Under the pieces are notes generated by a model that was not told the origin of the DNA, made no database searches, and saw only the letters and a list, made by a program, of their open reading frames with translations. This document shows positions 51,653 to 60,138 of a stretch of 64,000 nucleotides of DNA, piece after piece. This DNA is from Deltaproteobacteria bacterium (GTDB lineage Bacteria; Desulfobacterota; Binatia; Binatales; Binataceae): positions 103,448 to 167,447 of the forward strand of contig JAJYRQ010000001.1 in assembly GCA_021794015.1 (NCBI GenBank), read 5' to 3'. Each line of letters opens with the position of its first letter. Within the stretch, counting starts at the first letter, position 1. The translations under genes were made by a program, and so were the position numbers.

Positions 51653-52276
51653 GTGCCGTTGTCCAATACCATCGGGAACTATCCGACCCCGGAAGCAAGC
51701 TGCCAGATGCGTGCGGAGTTCACTAATCTCGACGTCGTCGTGGCCACCAGGCGCGACGACGAGGGCGAGTTTCTCGTTCGCACCCTTCAGCGTGCGCGCG
51801 CCCGCGTGCGGTATGTTTGGCCGTTGCCCGACCGCTTGCCCGAGGACCCTGACGTGGTCTTTTGCGATCTAACGCCGGAACTGCCCATGCGGATACCGTG
51901 GGTGCCGGGTGAGCCCAAAGCGGCGCTAGCCGTGATCGTGGGGCCTGGCCCGATTGCGGAGTTGGACCTTCTCATAAATAGCGCCCCCGACGCGGTTCTC
52001 CATCGCCCTTTCACGAGCAGCGCTGTGGTGGTGAGCCTGATGCTCGCCCGCAGCCATTTTGCCTACGAGCGGCGGTTACGCTGGCGCATAAACAAATTGG
52101 ATGAAAGCCTTCGCCTGATGCGCGGCGTTGAGCGGGCTAAGGAGATTCTGATGCGCACCCGTCAGATGTGCGAGGGGGAAGCGTACCGGTTTATGCGGCA
52201 GCAGGCGATGAGTCGGAGGGTGTCGATAACGACAGTGGCAAGAGCTATTGTTGACTCGCACGAGCTCTTGAGCTAG
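51653..52276 (+). CDS. amiR: AmiR-like ANTAR-domain transcription antiterminator
   Basis: A 207-residue protein from a GTG, with an alternative Met at residue 19. A receiver-like N-domain lacks a phosphoacceptor pattern (LDVVVATRRDDEGEFLVRTL; LRTASGAL-like loops absent). A coiled-coil linker (LRWRINKLDESLRLMRGVER) leads to a C-terminal ANTAR domain (about 140-200: RAKEILMRTRQMCEGEAYRF, MRQQAMSRRVSITTVARAIV). ANTAR proteins bind paired hexaloop RNA hairpins. Such hairpins begin 30 bases after the stop. Confidence 0.92.
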   Translation: MPLSNTIGNYPTPEASCQMRAEFTNLDVVVATRRDDEGEFLVRTLQRARARVRYVWPLPDRLPEDPDVVFCDLTPELPMRIPWVPGEPKAALAVIVGPGPIAELDLLINSAPDAVLHRPFTSSAVVVSLMLARSHFAYERRLRWRINKLDESLRLMRGVERAKEILMRTRQMCEGEAYRFMRQQAMSRRVSITTVARAIVDSHELLS

Positions 52277-52305
52277 GGTTAAGCCTCAAGCAAGAGTCGG
52301 GGCAC

Positions 52306-52347
52306 GGGCGGCAATGGCGCCGCCCTTACAAGCGGGCAAGGGAGCCC
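52306..52347 (+). promoter_or_regulatory. ANTAR-type dual-hexaloop RNA antiterminator (P1 and P2)
   Basis: P1: GGGCGGC (52306-52312), loop AATGGC, GCCGCCC (52319-52325), a perfect 7-bp stem. P2: GGGC (52334-52337), loop AAGGGA, GCCC (52344-52347). Both loops have six bases with A at position 1 and G at position 4, the defining ANTAR features. The linker is 8 bases. The 3' strand of P2 is the first part of the terminator's 5' arm, so P2 and the terminator exclude each other. Confidence 0.85.
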
Positions 52348-52385
52348 TTCTGGGAGCCACCTCGGTGGCTTCAGAAGGGCTTTTT
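52343..52385 (+). terminator. Rho-independent terminator in the amiE leader
   Basis: GCCCTTCTG (52344-52352) pairs with CAGAAGGGC (52372-52380). An inner GCCAC/GTGGC stem sits above it, and TTTTT follows at 52381-52385. It lies between amiR and amiE and is the predicted target of AmiR antitermination. Confidence 0.92.
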
Positions 52386-52963
52386 GCGTTTAGAGCGCAG
52401 AATTCCTATGGAACGCACGAAGCATCCGGCAGTCGGCGCACGCGCCGTGCCGGAAAGGCCAACGCCTCTACCGGGACGGTGCCGGAGCAGTCGTTCTCCC
52501 GCGTGCAGTGACGCTGTAGTGAATGGGGGGCTTCGGTCTCGGCTGCTGGCCAGGGAGGCCCGCCATGGTCGAGCAGGGGCGGGAGGTTCCCGGCCTCCTC
52601 GAGGTGGCGGCCACGACCGCGCGCACATCCGCCGCAGGCAGGTGGACGCGCCTCGGGCTTGGCATGGCGTAGCGGCGCATCGTGGCACATCCAGGGGGCG
52701 ATGGCAGGGTGGGCCCCACCGGGGCGGCGGCGCGCACGTAAGCGAGGCGGCAAAGACGGGTCTCGCGGCTGCTGGGCGGACGCCACGCGTCGCCCTTCGC
52801 CGTGCGGTCACGCCGCCCAGCTTCGGCGGGACGGGGTCGGGCGCGCACAGGACGCCCGGTTGCGCCGCGCCTGCGCGGCCCCCTCCGTAAAGCGCCGGTC
52901 GTGCAACCTTACCGGTGACTCTCTTGGGACAACGGCAACAATCGACACGGGGAGTACACACTT
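52386..52963 (+). other. 578-bp untranslated-looking leader between terminator and amiE
   Basis: Very GC-rich. Open frames exist on both strands but all give Arg/Pro/Ala-rich, family-less sequence. No tRNA or known riboswitch fold was recognised. It could be a decayed insertion, or hold another RNA element or amiE-proximal promoter. The ribosome site for amiE (GGGGAG) lies at its end. Confidence 0.5.
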
Positions 52964-53992
52964 ATGAGGCACGGAGATATTTCATCCAGCAAGGATTGTG
53001 TAGGCGTCGCGGTTGTAAATTACAAGATGCCTCGCTTGCATACCAAGGCCGAGGTAATCGAAAACGCCCGTCGGATCGGCGAAATGATCGTGGGGATCAA
53101 GACCGGACTGCCGGGCATGGACCTGATCATTTTCCCTGAATACAGCACCCACGGAATCATGTACGACCAGAAGGAGATGATGGAGACTGCATCCGTCGTC
53201 CCCGGCGAGGAGACCAAGATTTTCGCCGCCGCCTGCCGGGCGGCAAGCACCTGGGGCGTTTTCTCGCTCACCGGCGAGCGCCACGAGGACCATCCGAAAA
53301 AAGCACCGTACAACACCCTCATTCTGATGAACAACCGGGGCGAGATCGTCCAGAAGTACCACAAGATCAATCCCTGGTGCCCGATTGAGGGCTGGTACCC
53401 GGGCAACTGCACCTTCGTCTCCGAGGGTCCCAAAGGTCTGAGAGTCAGCCTTATCGTCTGCGACGATGGGAACTACCCGGAAATCTGGCGTGATTGCGCG
53501 ATGCGCGGGGCGGAGCTCATCGTGCGCTGCCAGGGCTATATGTACCCGGCCAAGGAGCAGCAAATCCTGGTGGCCAAGGCGATGGCCTGGATGAACAACT
53601 CGTACGTGGCGGTGGCGAACGCTGCCGGTTTCGATGGCGTATATTCCTACTTCGGTCATTCCGCGATCATCGGGTTCGACGGCCGAACGCTCGCCGAGTG
53701 CGCGGAGGAAGAGAACGGCGTGCAATACGCCGAGCTGTCAGTGTCGATGATTCGCGACGCCCGGCGAAACTGGCAGTCACAGAACCACCTCTTCAAGCTT
53801 CTTCACCGGGGTTACACGGGCAAGATTCTCTCCAAGGAGAGCCCCCTAGGCGTTGCTGACTGCCCCTTCGAGTTCTACCGGACGTGGGTGACCGAGCCTG
53901 ACAAGGCCCGAAAGCAGGTCGAGAGCTTCACGCGGCAGAGCGTAGGGACCCCGGAGTGCCAGATTCCGGGAATCCCGGCCAAAGCCGCCTAG
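52964..53992 (+). CDS. amiE: Aliphatic amidase
   Basis: A 342-residue nitrilase-superfamily protein that is closely similar to Pseudomonas AmiE throughout. The catalytic triad is in place at the family numbering: Glu59 (FPEYS), Lys134 ([14 protein letters not shown]) and Cys166 ([13 protein letters not shown]). [13 protein letters not shown] and [14 protein letters not shown] are also conserved. It hydrolyses short aliphatic amides such as acetamide or propionamide to acid and ammonia. It is cytoplasmic and hexameric in relatives. It precedes its probable importer genes. Confidence 0.97.
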   Translation: MRHGDISSSKDCVGVAVVNYKMPRLHTKAEVIENARRIGEMIVGIKTGLPGMDLIIFPEYSTHGIMYDQKEMMETASVVPGEETKIFAAACRAASTWGVFSLTGERHEDHPKKAPYNTLILMNNRGEIVQKYHKINPWCPIEGWYPGNCTFVSEGPKGLRVSLIVCDDGNYPEIWRDCAMRGAELIVRCQGYMYPAKEQQILVAKAMAWMNNSYVAVANAAGFDGVYSYFGHSAIIGFDGRTLAECAEEENGVQYAELSVSMIRDARRNWQSQNHLFKLLHRGYTGKILSKESPLGVADCPFEFYRTWVTEPDKARKQVESFTRQSVGTPECQIPGIPAKAA

Positions 53993-54155
53993 ACCAACGG
54001 CTAGTGCGCGGCCGCAGGTGGCCGCCGCCGTGAACGGAAGCGCAGTCTGGGTCGGATTCGCCAACGAGCCAGGAGCGTAGGCATGGAAAGTCAGAAGCGC
54101 ATTGCGGCATAAACCGAATCTTACAATTCGAGACTGTGGTCTCGAGGAGCAGACT

Positions 54156-55472
54156 ATGAGAAAGATTAAGCGCCGAACCTTCCTGCAAAGCTGCGCAGCC
54201 GGCATGGGCGGCATCCTGGCCGGCGGCACGGCACCCTATTTCTTCACCCGTAGCATCGCCCGAGCAGCCGAGGGAGCTACCATCAAAGTCGGCATCCTGC
54301 ATTCGCTAAGCGGCACTATCGCGATTATCGAGTCGTCGCTGCACAACGCCGAGTTGCTCGCCATCGAAGAGATAAACGCCAAGGGCGGAGTGTTAGGGAA
54401 AAAGCTTCAGCCGGTCGTCGAGGATCCGCAGTCCATGGTGCAGGTGTTTGCGGAGAAAGCCAAGAAGCTCCTGCTCGAGGACAAAGTGGTAGCCGTGCTC
54501 GGCTGCTACACCTCAGCGAGCCGCCAGTCGGTGCTGCCGGTGTTCGAGCAACATAACGGCGTCCTGCTTTATCCGACCCTGTACGAGGCGCAGGAGTGCA
54601 GCAAGAACTGCTTCTACACCGGCGCGGTACCCAGCCAGCAGCTCGACGACTTCGTCCCATGGATAATTAACACCCTGGGGCGCAAGAAGTTCTATCTGAT
54701 TGGCGCCAACTATATTTATCCCAAGGAGACCAACCGTGAGGTAAAGGCGCTGCTGCACAAACACGGCGGCCAAACGGTCGCCGAGGAGTACTCGCCGCTC
54801 GGCGCCACGGAGTTCTCCACTAACATCAATAAGATAGCCTCCAGCGGTTGCGATGTCGTGTTCTCGGACCTGGTCGGCGACCAAATCGTCGCTTTTTACA
54901 AGCAGTACCGCGAGTTTGGCATCACCGCGAAGGACATCCCGATCTGCTCGCCCATCACAACCGAGCAGGAAATCGCGGCGATGGGGCCGGAAAACGCGGC
55001 CGGCCATTACACCTCGTTCGACTACTTCCAGAGCGTCGGTACACCGCAGAACAAGGTGTTCGTCGATCGGTACAAAGCCAGGTATGGCAAGAATGCGGTC
55101 ACCAACGCGGTGATGCAGGCAGCCTACTTTTCGGCGTTTTTCCTCGCCCAGGCGATCGAAAAAGTAAGGTCGACCGATGCTGACGCGCTGATTTACGAAG
55201 GGCTGCCGGGCCAAGAGTTCCTGGCGCCGGAGGGCTTGGTGAAAATCGACGAGAAGAACCATCACACCTGGCTCTGGCCGCGAATCGGCCGGGCCAACGA
55301 GCAAGGCCAGTTCGACGTCGTCTGGACGCGCAAGAACTGGGTGCGTCCGCAGCCGTGGGTGCCGTATCTGTATCCGAACAAGACGTGTGACTTCAGCGAT
55401 AAACGGGTGGTTGAACGGCTGAAGAAGCCGTGGAGCCAGGAGAAGGACCGGTCGGGAACGATAAACATGTAG
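54156..55472 (+). CDS. urtA: Amide/urea ABC transporter substrate-binding protein
   Basis: 438 residues from the ATG at 54156 (GAGGAG upstream). It starts with a Tat signal (KIKRRTFLQSCAAGMGGIL), so it is exported folded. The binding-protein fold is of the UrtA/FmdD type: VGILHSLSGTIAIIESSLHN, VVAVLGCYTSASRQSVLPVF, LLYPTLYEAQECSKN, YFTGAVPSQQ-like region and IGANYIYPKETNREVKALL. UrtA binds urea and FmdD of Methylophilus binds short amides. Next to amiE, amides are the likelier ligand. Confidence 0.92.
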   Translation: MRKIKRRTFLQSCAAGMGGILAGGTAPYFFTRSIARAAEGATIKVGILHSLSGTIAIIESSLHNAELLAIEEINAKGGVLGKKLQPVVEDPQSMVQVFAEKAKKLLLEDKVVAVLGCYTSASRQSVLPVFEQHNGVLLYPTLYEAQECSKNCFYTGAVPSQQLDDFVPWIINTLGRKKFYLIGANYIYPKETNREVKALLHKHGGQTVAEEYSPLGATEFSTNINKIASSGCDVVFSDLVGDQIVAFYKQYREFGITAKDIPICSPITTEQEIAAMGPENAAGHYTSFDYFQSVGTPQNKVFVDRYKARYGKNAVTNAVMQAAYFSAFFLAQAIEKVRSTDADALIYEGLPGQEFLAPEGLVKIDEKNHHTWLWPRIGRANEQGQFDVVWTRKNWVRPQPWVPYLYPNKTCDFSDKRVVERLKKPWSQEKDRSGTINM

Positions 55473-55617
55473 TGCGCGGCGGCGGGCAAACGCAGGCATG
55501 GGGCCATCAAAGCGGGCGGCGCAGCGTGGCGCCGGCGAAGCAGCCGGTGCACGGGCGCTGCCCGGGGGGAGGGCGGTTGCGTAGCGCCGACGAGTTAGGT
55601 AGCGGAGTGTGCAGGCG

Positions 55618-56490
55618 ATGACGCAATCGATCATCACGCAGTTTCTGAGCGGCTTCAGTGTCGTGGCGATTCTGATCATCGCTGCCCTCGGCTTGGCCAT
55701 CATTTTCGGCGTCGCCGGAGTGATCAATATGGCGCACGGCGAGTTCATTATGGTCGGCGCGTATACCGCAGCCGTCGTCGGCAAGCTAGGCGGCAACACG
55801 CTTGTCGCCATCCCGGTCGCTTTCGTCACGGTGGGGTTGCTCGGGCTGCTGATCGAGCGAGGCATCGTGCAATGGATCTACGACCGGCCTTTGGAGACGC
55901 TGCTCGCCACCTGGGGTGTGGGAATCATTCTCCAAACGGTGACGAAGCTCATTTTCGGCCCCGAGCTTTATTATGTGGGCAGCCCGAAATTCCTCGCGGG
56001 GGGCTTCCGGGTCATCGGCCGCCTGCCCTTTCCCTGGTATCGTCTCTTCCTTGTTATCGTGGCGATCCTGCTGCTCGCGCTGGTGTTTCACGTGATTTTC
56101 AAGACCAACCTGGGGCTCGAGGTGCGGGCGGTGCGGCGCAACCGGGCGATCGCCGGCTGCCTTGGCATCGACACGGCTCGCGTCGACATGGCGGTGTTCG
56201 TGTTCGGCTCGGGGCTCGCCGGGATAGCCGGCGCGGTGCTGGCGCCGATCAAGTCGGTGTCCACAGCCATGGGGTTCCCCTACGCGGTTGATTCCTTCAT
56301 GGTGCTGGTGCTGGGCGGGGTGGGCAACCTGTGGGGCGTGGCGGCGGGCGCGGGGCTGATTGGCGAAGCCGAGACGGTGCTGTCGTTTATTTTTAACAAC
56401 GTGATCGGACGGCTGTTGGTGTTTCTGTTCATCGTGGTCACCATCCGGTTGGTGCCGAAAGGGATTTTCGGCTACTACGAGCGGCGCTGA
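55618..56490 (+). CDS. urtB: Amide/urea ABC transporter permease, UrtB type
   Basis: About 290 residues with eight or so transmembrane helices. IIAALGLAIIFGVAGVINMA, then HGEFIMVGAY, is the branched-chain/urea permease signature, and ALETLLATWGVGI-like, GLEVRAVRRNRAIAGCLGID and FMVLVLGGVGNLWGVAAGAG are present. ATG 55618 or a GTG at 55609 could start it. It is half of the membrane channel, paired with UrtC. Confidence 0.92.
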   Translation: MTQSIITQFLSGFSVVAILIIAALGLAIIFGVAGVINMAHGEFIMVGAYTAAVVGKLGGNTLVAIPVAFVTVGLLGLLIERGIVQWIYDRPLETLLATWGVGIILQTVTKLIFGPELYYVGSPKFLAGGFRVIGRLPFPWYRLFLVIVAILLLALVFHVIFKTNLGLEVRAVRRNRAIAGCLGIDTARVDMAVFVFGSGLAGIAGAVLAPIKSVSTAMGFPYAVDSFMVLVLGGVGNLWGVAAGAGLIGEAETVLSFIFNNVIGRLLVFLFIVVTIRLVPKGIFGYYERR

Positions 56491-56545
56491 AGGCAGCGCC
56501 GGAGCATGGGCCGCGCCATCGGTTGTCGAACAGAGAGTAGGGTGC

Positions 56546-57733
56546 ATGAGCGGGATCGCACTGGCGGACGCTATTACCAAGAAGCCCGTACGGCGAGTCA
56601 GGCGGACGCCGATGCTACCGCGCTGGGCGCTGATAGGTGGCGCGGGCGTGGTAGCGTTGATTGGTAGCTATCCTTATTACGGCTCGAACGGCTATATGCT
56701 GTCGCTGCTGGGCAAGTTTCTGTGCTACGCGGTCTTCGCGCTCAGTATCGACCTAATCTGGGGCTTCACCGGCATCTTAAGCCTCGGCCAGGCGGTTTAT
56801 TTTGGCGTGGGGGCGTATTTCGTCGCGGTGTCGCTCAAGTTGAACTACACGCTGACGCACCCGACGCGCTACGGGGGCAAAATTCCCGACTTCATGGAGT
56901 GGAACGGACTGACTGCGGTGCCGAGTTTTATGGCGCCGCTGATGAGCTTGCCGTTCGCCATTGTCTGTGCGCTTGTTGTGCCGACGCTGCTGGCTCTGCT
57001 GTTCGGCGTCATCACCTTCAAGCGTCACATCTACGGGGTCTATTGCGCTGTGATTACCCTTGCAGAGTCGCTGATCCTGCAGGATTTCATCATCGAGTAC
57101 CAGGCTTACACGGGGGGCTTTAACGGAATCACGGACTATTCCAACTATGTGGGCGCGGCTTTCCTCTGGTTCATCCTGGGGGTGACCGCAGTGTTCTTTC
57201 TGACGGGGCGCGTTCTGACGCACTCGCGGCTGGGTACCGTGTTGAAGTCAATCGGCGACAACGACGTGCGGGCCGAGTTCATGGGCTACAACGTTGCCAA
57301 CTACCGCATTTTCGTCTTCTGTGTGTCGGCCTTCATGGCGGGGGCGGCGGGCGCGATGTATGCGGCGTGGGTTGGGCTGGTGTCGTTCCTCGACACAGGT
57401 CCGGTCTACTCGGTCGAGGCGGTAATCTGGACGGCGGTAGGGGGCCGAGGGACGATTATAGGTCCTTTCGTCGGCGCCTTCTTGGTCAAGGGCGCCGAGT
57501 TCTTTTTAAGCGGTACCCTGGCGGAATGGTGGCAGATACTGGTGGGCGGGCTGTTCATCTTCGTCGTGCTTGTGCTGCGCGACGGTATCGTCGGCACGAT
57601 CGCCAACTGGGTGCGCCGGCGCAGTGCGGGGAGTTTCCGCCAGATTGCGCAGGAGGCCGACCGCAAGGCGCACGACCGCCAGCGCGATTGGCAGGCTGAG
57701 GGGGCGACGCGGCACGGCGAGGAGGCGCGTTGA
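56546..57733 (+). CDS. urtC: Amide/urea ABC transporter permease, UrtC type
   Basis: A 395-residue protein with about ten transmembrane helices. ALSIDLIWGFTGILSLGQAV, then YFGVGAYFVA, is the second-permease signature. RLGTVLKSIGDNDVRAEFMG is the coupling loop facing the ATPases. EAVIWTAVGGRGTIIGPFVG follows. The long charged C-terminal tail (about 40 residues) is typical of UrtC. The gene follows urtB by 55 bp. Confidence 0.92.
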   Translation: MSGIALADAITKKPVRRVRRTPMLPRWALIGGAGVVALIGSYPYYGSNGYMLSLLGKFLCYAVFALSIDLIWGFTGILSLGQAVYFGVGAYFVAVSLKLNYTLTHPTRYGGKIPDFMEWNGLTAVPSFMAPLMSLPFAIVCALVVPTLLALLFGVITFKRHIYGVYCAVITLAESLILQDFIIEYQAYTGGFNGITDYSNYVGAAFLWFILGVTAVFFLTGRVLTHSRLGTVLKSIGDNDVRAEFMGYNVANYRIFVFCVSAFMAGAAGAMYAAWVGLVSFLDTGPVYSVEAVIWTAVGGRGTIIGPFVGAFLVKGAEFFLSGTLAEWWQILVGGLFIFVVLVLRDGIVGTIANWVRRRSAGSFRQIAQEADRKAHDRQRDWQAEGATRHGEEAR

Positions 57734-57796
57734 GCGCGCCCTGGCGCGGGCAGAGAAAACCGAAGGTTCTCACGGGGGCGAGCGAGAGGAGGAGAA

Positions 57797-58543
57797 GTGG
57801 CGCTTCTGCTTGAGGTCGAAGGGCTGACCGCGAAGGTCTCCGGGTACACTATCCTCGACAGTTTGGATTTCAGTCTCGAGGAGGGGGAGCTGCGCGTGCT
57901 CGTGGGTCCCAACGGCGCCGGCAAGACGACGCTCATGTCTATGATAAGCGGGCAGTTCAAGCCCTACGCCGGAGCCATCCGTTTCGCCGGCCAGAACATC
58001 ACCGGATGGCCGCCGGACGCAGTCTTCCAGAGCGGCATCAGCCGCAAGTTCCAAGTACCAAACGTGTACGAGACGCTGTCGGTGTTTAACAACGTCATGG
58101 TCTCGCTGAAGGGCCGGCGCAAGGTATTCGCCACGCTGTTCCAGAAGCTTGGCGGCGAGGAGGCGGACCGCATCTGGGAAATCCTCGAATTCGTGGAGTT
58201 GGCCGACAAAGCTAACGAGTCGGCCGACACCCTGTCTCACGGAGAGCGGCAATGGCTCGAGCTTGGCATGCTTATCGCTTCCGACCCTAGGCTCTTGTTG
58301 CTCGACGAGCCGACCACCGGCATGACCGAGGACGACAAGCGCAAGACTGCCGAACTTATCCGCAGGATTGCCCAGAGCCACACGGTCCTGTTGGTCGAAC
58401 ACGACATGCACGTGGTCCGGCAAATCGCCAGGAAGGTGACCGTCCTCCATATGGGACGGCGGTTGGCCGAGGGCCCGCTCAGCGAGGTGATGAGCGATCC
58501 CATGGTACGTGAGGTCTATCTCGGAAAGGGCAAGTTCCAGTGA
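57797..58543 (+). CDS. urtD: Amide/urea ABC transporter ATP-binding protein, UrtD type
   Basis: A 248-residue ATPase. Walker A is VGPNGAGKTTLMSMI, the signature is TLSHGERQWLELGM (the LSHGE form is characteristic of UrtD/LivG urea-type ATPases), Walker B is LLLLDEPTTGMTEDD, and the switch is LLVEHDMHVV. ISRKFQVPNVYETLSVFNNV is the LivG-like Q-loop region. GTG of the next gene overlaps the stop. Confidence 0.94.
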   Translation: MALLLEVEGLTAKVSGYTILDSLDFSLEEGELRVLVGPNGAGKTTLMSMISGQFKPYAGAIRFAGQNITGWPPDAVFQSGISRKFQVPNVYETLSVFNNVMVSLKGRRKVFATLFQKLGGEEADRIWEILEFVELADKANESADTLSHGERQWLELGMLIASDPRLLLLDEPTTGMTEDDKRKTAELIRRIAQSHTVLLVEHDMHVVRQIARKVTVLHMGRRLAEGPLSEVMSDPMVREVYLGKGKFQ

Positions 58544-59238
58544 GCCTGCAGGTCAGCGCGATCGACACCTTCTACGGGACGAGCCATATCCTGCACGGCG
58601 TTTCGCTGGAGATTGGAGAGGGCGAGCTCCTTGCGGTGCTGGGGCGCAACGGCGCCGGCAAGACCACGTTGCTGCGCAGCATCACCGGCATTAACCCGCC
58701 GCGCCGGGGCCTGGTCCGCCTCGATGGGGTAGACCTTAAGCGCCTCAAGTCGCACGAGCGGACGCGGCTCGGAGTCAGCTACGTACCCCAGGGGCGCGAG
58801 ATCATCCCCGACCTCACCGTGGCTGAGAACATCTATGTCGCGCTGCTAGGAAAAGGCCGCAAGCGCGGCAGGGTGCCCGACCTTGTTTTTGACTATTTCC
58901 CGGCACTGCGACCGCTCGTCGACCAAAAGGGAGGTACGCTCTCGGGCGGGCAGCAGCAGCAACTCGCCATCGCCCGGGCGCTCGTGCAGGAGCCCAAGTT
59001 CCTGCTCATGGACGAGCCGACGGAAGGGCTGCAGCCTTCGGTCGTTGAGGAAGTCGAGCTGATCATCAAGCGCATCCCAAGCGAGCGCAAGTGCGCCGTG
59101 CTGCTGGTCGAACAGAACCTCGATTTCGTGCGCGACATCGCCCAGCGTTTCGCCATCCTCGACACCGGCCGGATCGTCCGCGAGGGCGACGTCGCCGGGT
59201 TGACCAACGAAGTAGTCCAGCGTCACCTCTCGGTCTGA
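58540..59238 (+). CDS. urtE: Amide/urea ABC transporter ATP-binding protein, UrtE type
   Basis: A 232-residue ATPase from a GTG coupled to urtD (GTGA overlap). Walker A is LGRNGAGKTTLLRSI, the Q-loop is VSYVPQGREIIPDLTV, the signature is TLSGGQQQQLAIARAL, Walker B is FLLMDEPTEGLQPS, and the switch is LLVEQNLDFV. It is the LivF-like partner of UrtD and last gene of the amide locus. Confidence 0.94.
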   Translation: MSLQVSAIDTFYGTSHILHGVSLEIGEGELLAVLGRNGAGKTTLLRSITGINPPRRGLVRLDGVDLKRLKSHERTRLGVSYVPQGREIIPDLTVAENIYVALLGKGRKRGRVPDLVFDYFPALRPLVDQKGGTLSGGQQQQLAIARALVQEPKFLLMDEPTEGLQPSVVEEVELIIKRIPSERKCAVLLVEQNLDFVRDIAQRFAILDTGRIVREGDVAGLTNEVVQRHLSV

Positions 59239-59240
59239 GT

Positions 59241-59254
59241 TCCAAGCGCTTGGA
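59241..59254 (+). other. 14-bp palindrome just after urtE
   Basis: TCCAAGCGCTTGGA is a perfect palindrome three bases past the urtE stop. No T-run follows, so it is not a standard terminator; it could stabilise the 3' end or bind protein. Confidence 0.4.
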
Positions 59255-59289
59255 GTTAGACGCGGGCTGGCGAAGCCCCCGGATGCGGC

Positions 59290-60129
59290 CTAGTCGGAGG
59301 CGGCGGGGGCGGCGAAGCGGCGGTCGTACTCTTCGTGCAGCCGCCGCTCGGCCGCTTCAGCCTCGGCCTTGGTCCGGTACGGTCCCACGGAGAGGCGATA
59401 CCAGGTTTCGCTGCCGACCGTCGCGGGCGTCAGGTGCGCTTCGAAGCCGAGGCCGACCAGGCGCTGATAGAGTTGCTTGGCGGCAGCGCGGTCCATCCGC
59501 TTGCCGATCCAGACGGTGTAGGGCTTGCGCCGCGCCTCGGCGTGCGTCGGGTGCGGCGCCGCGCCGCGCGACGCCACCGAGGAAGGCGCGCCGGCGCGGG
59601 CCCGCAGCGTCGCGGGAGCATGACGCTCGGGCTGAGGCGCTCGCGCCGCGACCGGCGCGGCCGAGGCCGCCCGGCTGGGTCGCGGGCCAGAGGCGGACGC
59701 CGAGCTCATCTCACCGGCTGCGGGTGGCGGGCCGAGAGCCGCGCGCGCGCTTTGAGGCCGCTGGCTGTTTGCTGGCGAGGAAATGGTTCCCCGGGGGCGT
59801 GACGCAGATTCGGTTGCCCGTTCCGGGCTGCGGCTGGGAGCGCCGGTCTCGCCCAAGGCGGGACCGGAGGGGCTGCTCGGCCGTAGCGCAACCGCCGGCG
59901 CCGCGGTCGGCACCGGCGGTAAACCTTCGCCACCGGGTGCGAGGCTGGTGCCGGCGCTCGCGCTGGGCGGCGGCTCAACGGTATAGGTGCTCGCCAGCCC
60001 GCCGGGTGGTTCTTCAACGCGGCCAAGCTGGTAGCCGGAGACCAGCCCGAGCATGAACACGGCGCCGGACAGCCCCGCGATGGCGAGCAGGATAAGCAGC
60101 CCGCCCCCTGGCCCAATTTCGAATCGCAT
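59290..60129 (-). CDS. SPOR-domain membrane protein
   Basis: A 279-residue protein. One transmembrane helix (LLILLAIAGLSGAVFMLGLV) near the N-terminus is followed by a long Pro/Ala/Ser-rich linker (about 40-200) and a C-terminal SPOR domain (PYTVWIGKRMDRAAAKQLYQ; YRLSVGPYRTKAEAEAAERR). SPOR domains bind denuded septal peptidoglycan, so the protein is probably periplasm-facing and linked to division. It is 9 bp from argS. A near-perfect copy of its 3' end lies at 49749. Confidence 0.87.
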   Translation of the reverse strand: MRFEIGPGGGLLILLAIAGLSGAVFMLGLVSGYQLGRVEEPPGGLASTYTVEPPPSASAGTSLAPGGEGLPPVPTAAPAVALRPSSPSGPALGETGAPSRSPERATESASRPRGTISSPANSQRPQSARAALGPPPAAGEMSSASASGPRPSRAASAAPVAARAPQPERHAPATLRARAGAPSSVASRGAAPHPTHAEARRKPYTVWIGKRMDRAAAKQLYQRLVGLGFEAHLTPATVGSETWYRLSVGPYRTKAEAEAAERRLHEEYDRRFAAPAASD

Positions 60130-60138
60130 CGCCTGCGC

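Noticed and set aside
52384-52890. 168-codon frame between the terminator and amiE
   Set aside because: Arg/Gly/Pro-rich with no hydrophobic core, and overlapping frames on the other strand are equally open.
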